Below, in pieces: positions 43,473 to 43,474 of a DNA stretch of 43,474 nt. This DNA comes from Bdellovibrionales bacterium. Its GTDB lineage: Bacteria > Bdellovibrionota > UBA1018 > JADZFF01. Made by a program: the position numbers and the translations under genes. Position 1 is the stretch's first letter; each line of letters starts with the position of its first letter. The notes below the pieces were generated by a model. It had not been told where the DNA came from, did not search any database, and was given only the letters and a program-made list of their open reading frames with translations. The stretch lies in the NCBI GenBank assembly GCA_020850015.1, contig JADZFF010000003.1, positions 1 through 43,474 of the forward strand, in the 5' to 3' direction.

Positions 43473-43474
43473 CC

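Overview
The window looks like a chromosomal segment of a GC-rich, Gram-negative bacterium. The signs are many Sec signal peptides and lipoboxes, predicted outer-membrane barrels, an NtrY/NtrX pair, RmuC, and a lexA-imuA-imuB-dnaE2 mutagenesis cassette. The density of secreted hydrolases (lipase, S8 protease, M6 protease, a metzincin-like protein, an HNH nuclease, a GH105 glycosidase) fits a deltaproteobacterial-type or Bdellovibrionota-like saprophyte or predator. That placement is inference. I see no prophage, insertion sequence, CRISPR array or rRNA.

Layout. 1-2.5 kb: 3' end of pyrD, an SH3/barrel envelope protein and a secreted lipase, all on +. 2.5-8.3 kb, on -: a 20-codon poly-lysine mini-gene with its own promoter, Shine-Dalgarno and terminator, a lipoprotein, transketolase, and a large lipoprotein built of about eight 62-residue repeats. 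8.4-14.4 kb: a divergent LysR regulator, a LamG-like secreted protein, dtd on -, and an MscS channel followed by a subtilisin-like protease. 14.5-18 kb: serC, a gene-poor 0.5 kb, a lipoprotein and an outer-membrane-like protein. 18.1-24.6 kb: lexA, imuA, imuB, dnaE2. 24.7-33.8 kb: secreted HNH protein, HExxH protein, M6 lipoprotein protease, a two-gene carbohydrate unit and a small Met/Gly-rich secreted protein with a foldable leader. 34-40.7 kb: histidine phosphatase, rmuC, then an SRPBCC-like protein with ntrY and ntrX. 40.7-43.5 kb: pyrF, a SpoU rRNA methyltransferase, a barrel-like protein, and tRNA-Thr(TGT) and tRNA-Tyr(GTA) with a terminator.

How genes work together. LexA most likely represses itself and the imuA-imuB-dnaE2 translesion polymerase genes, whose coding regions overlap or nearly abut. 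Three 11-bp-spaced TACGC repeats sit just upstream of lexA and are a candidate operator with direct-repeat architecture. NtrY and NtrX overlap by 26 bp and should form a sigma-54-linked phosphorelay co-transcribed with an envelope protein. The GH105 hydrolase overlaps the start of a predicted alpha-toroid protein, suggesting stepwise breakdown of an acidic polysaccharide. The most unusual items are the poly-lysine mini-gene, the TACGC triple repeat, the 62-residue-repeat lipoprotein, the alternative-pairing leader at 33.8 kb, and the HExxHxxRxxHD protein.
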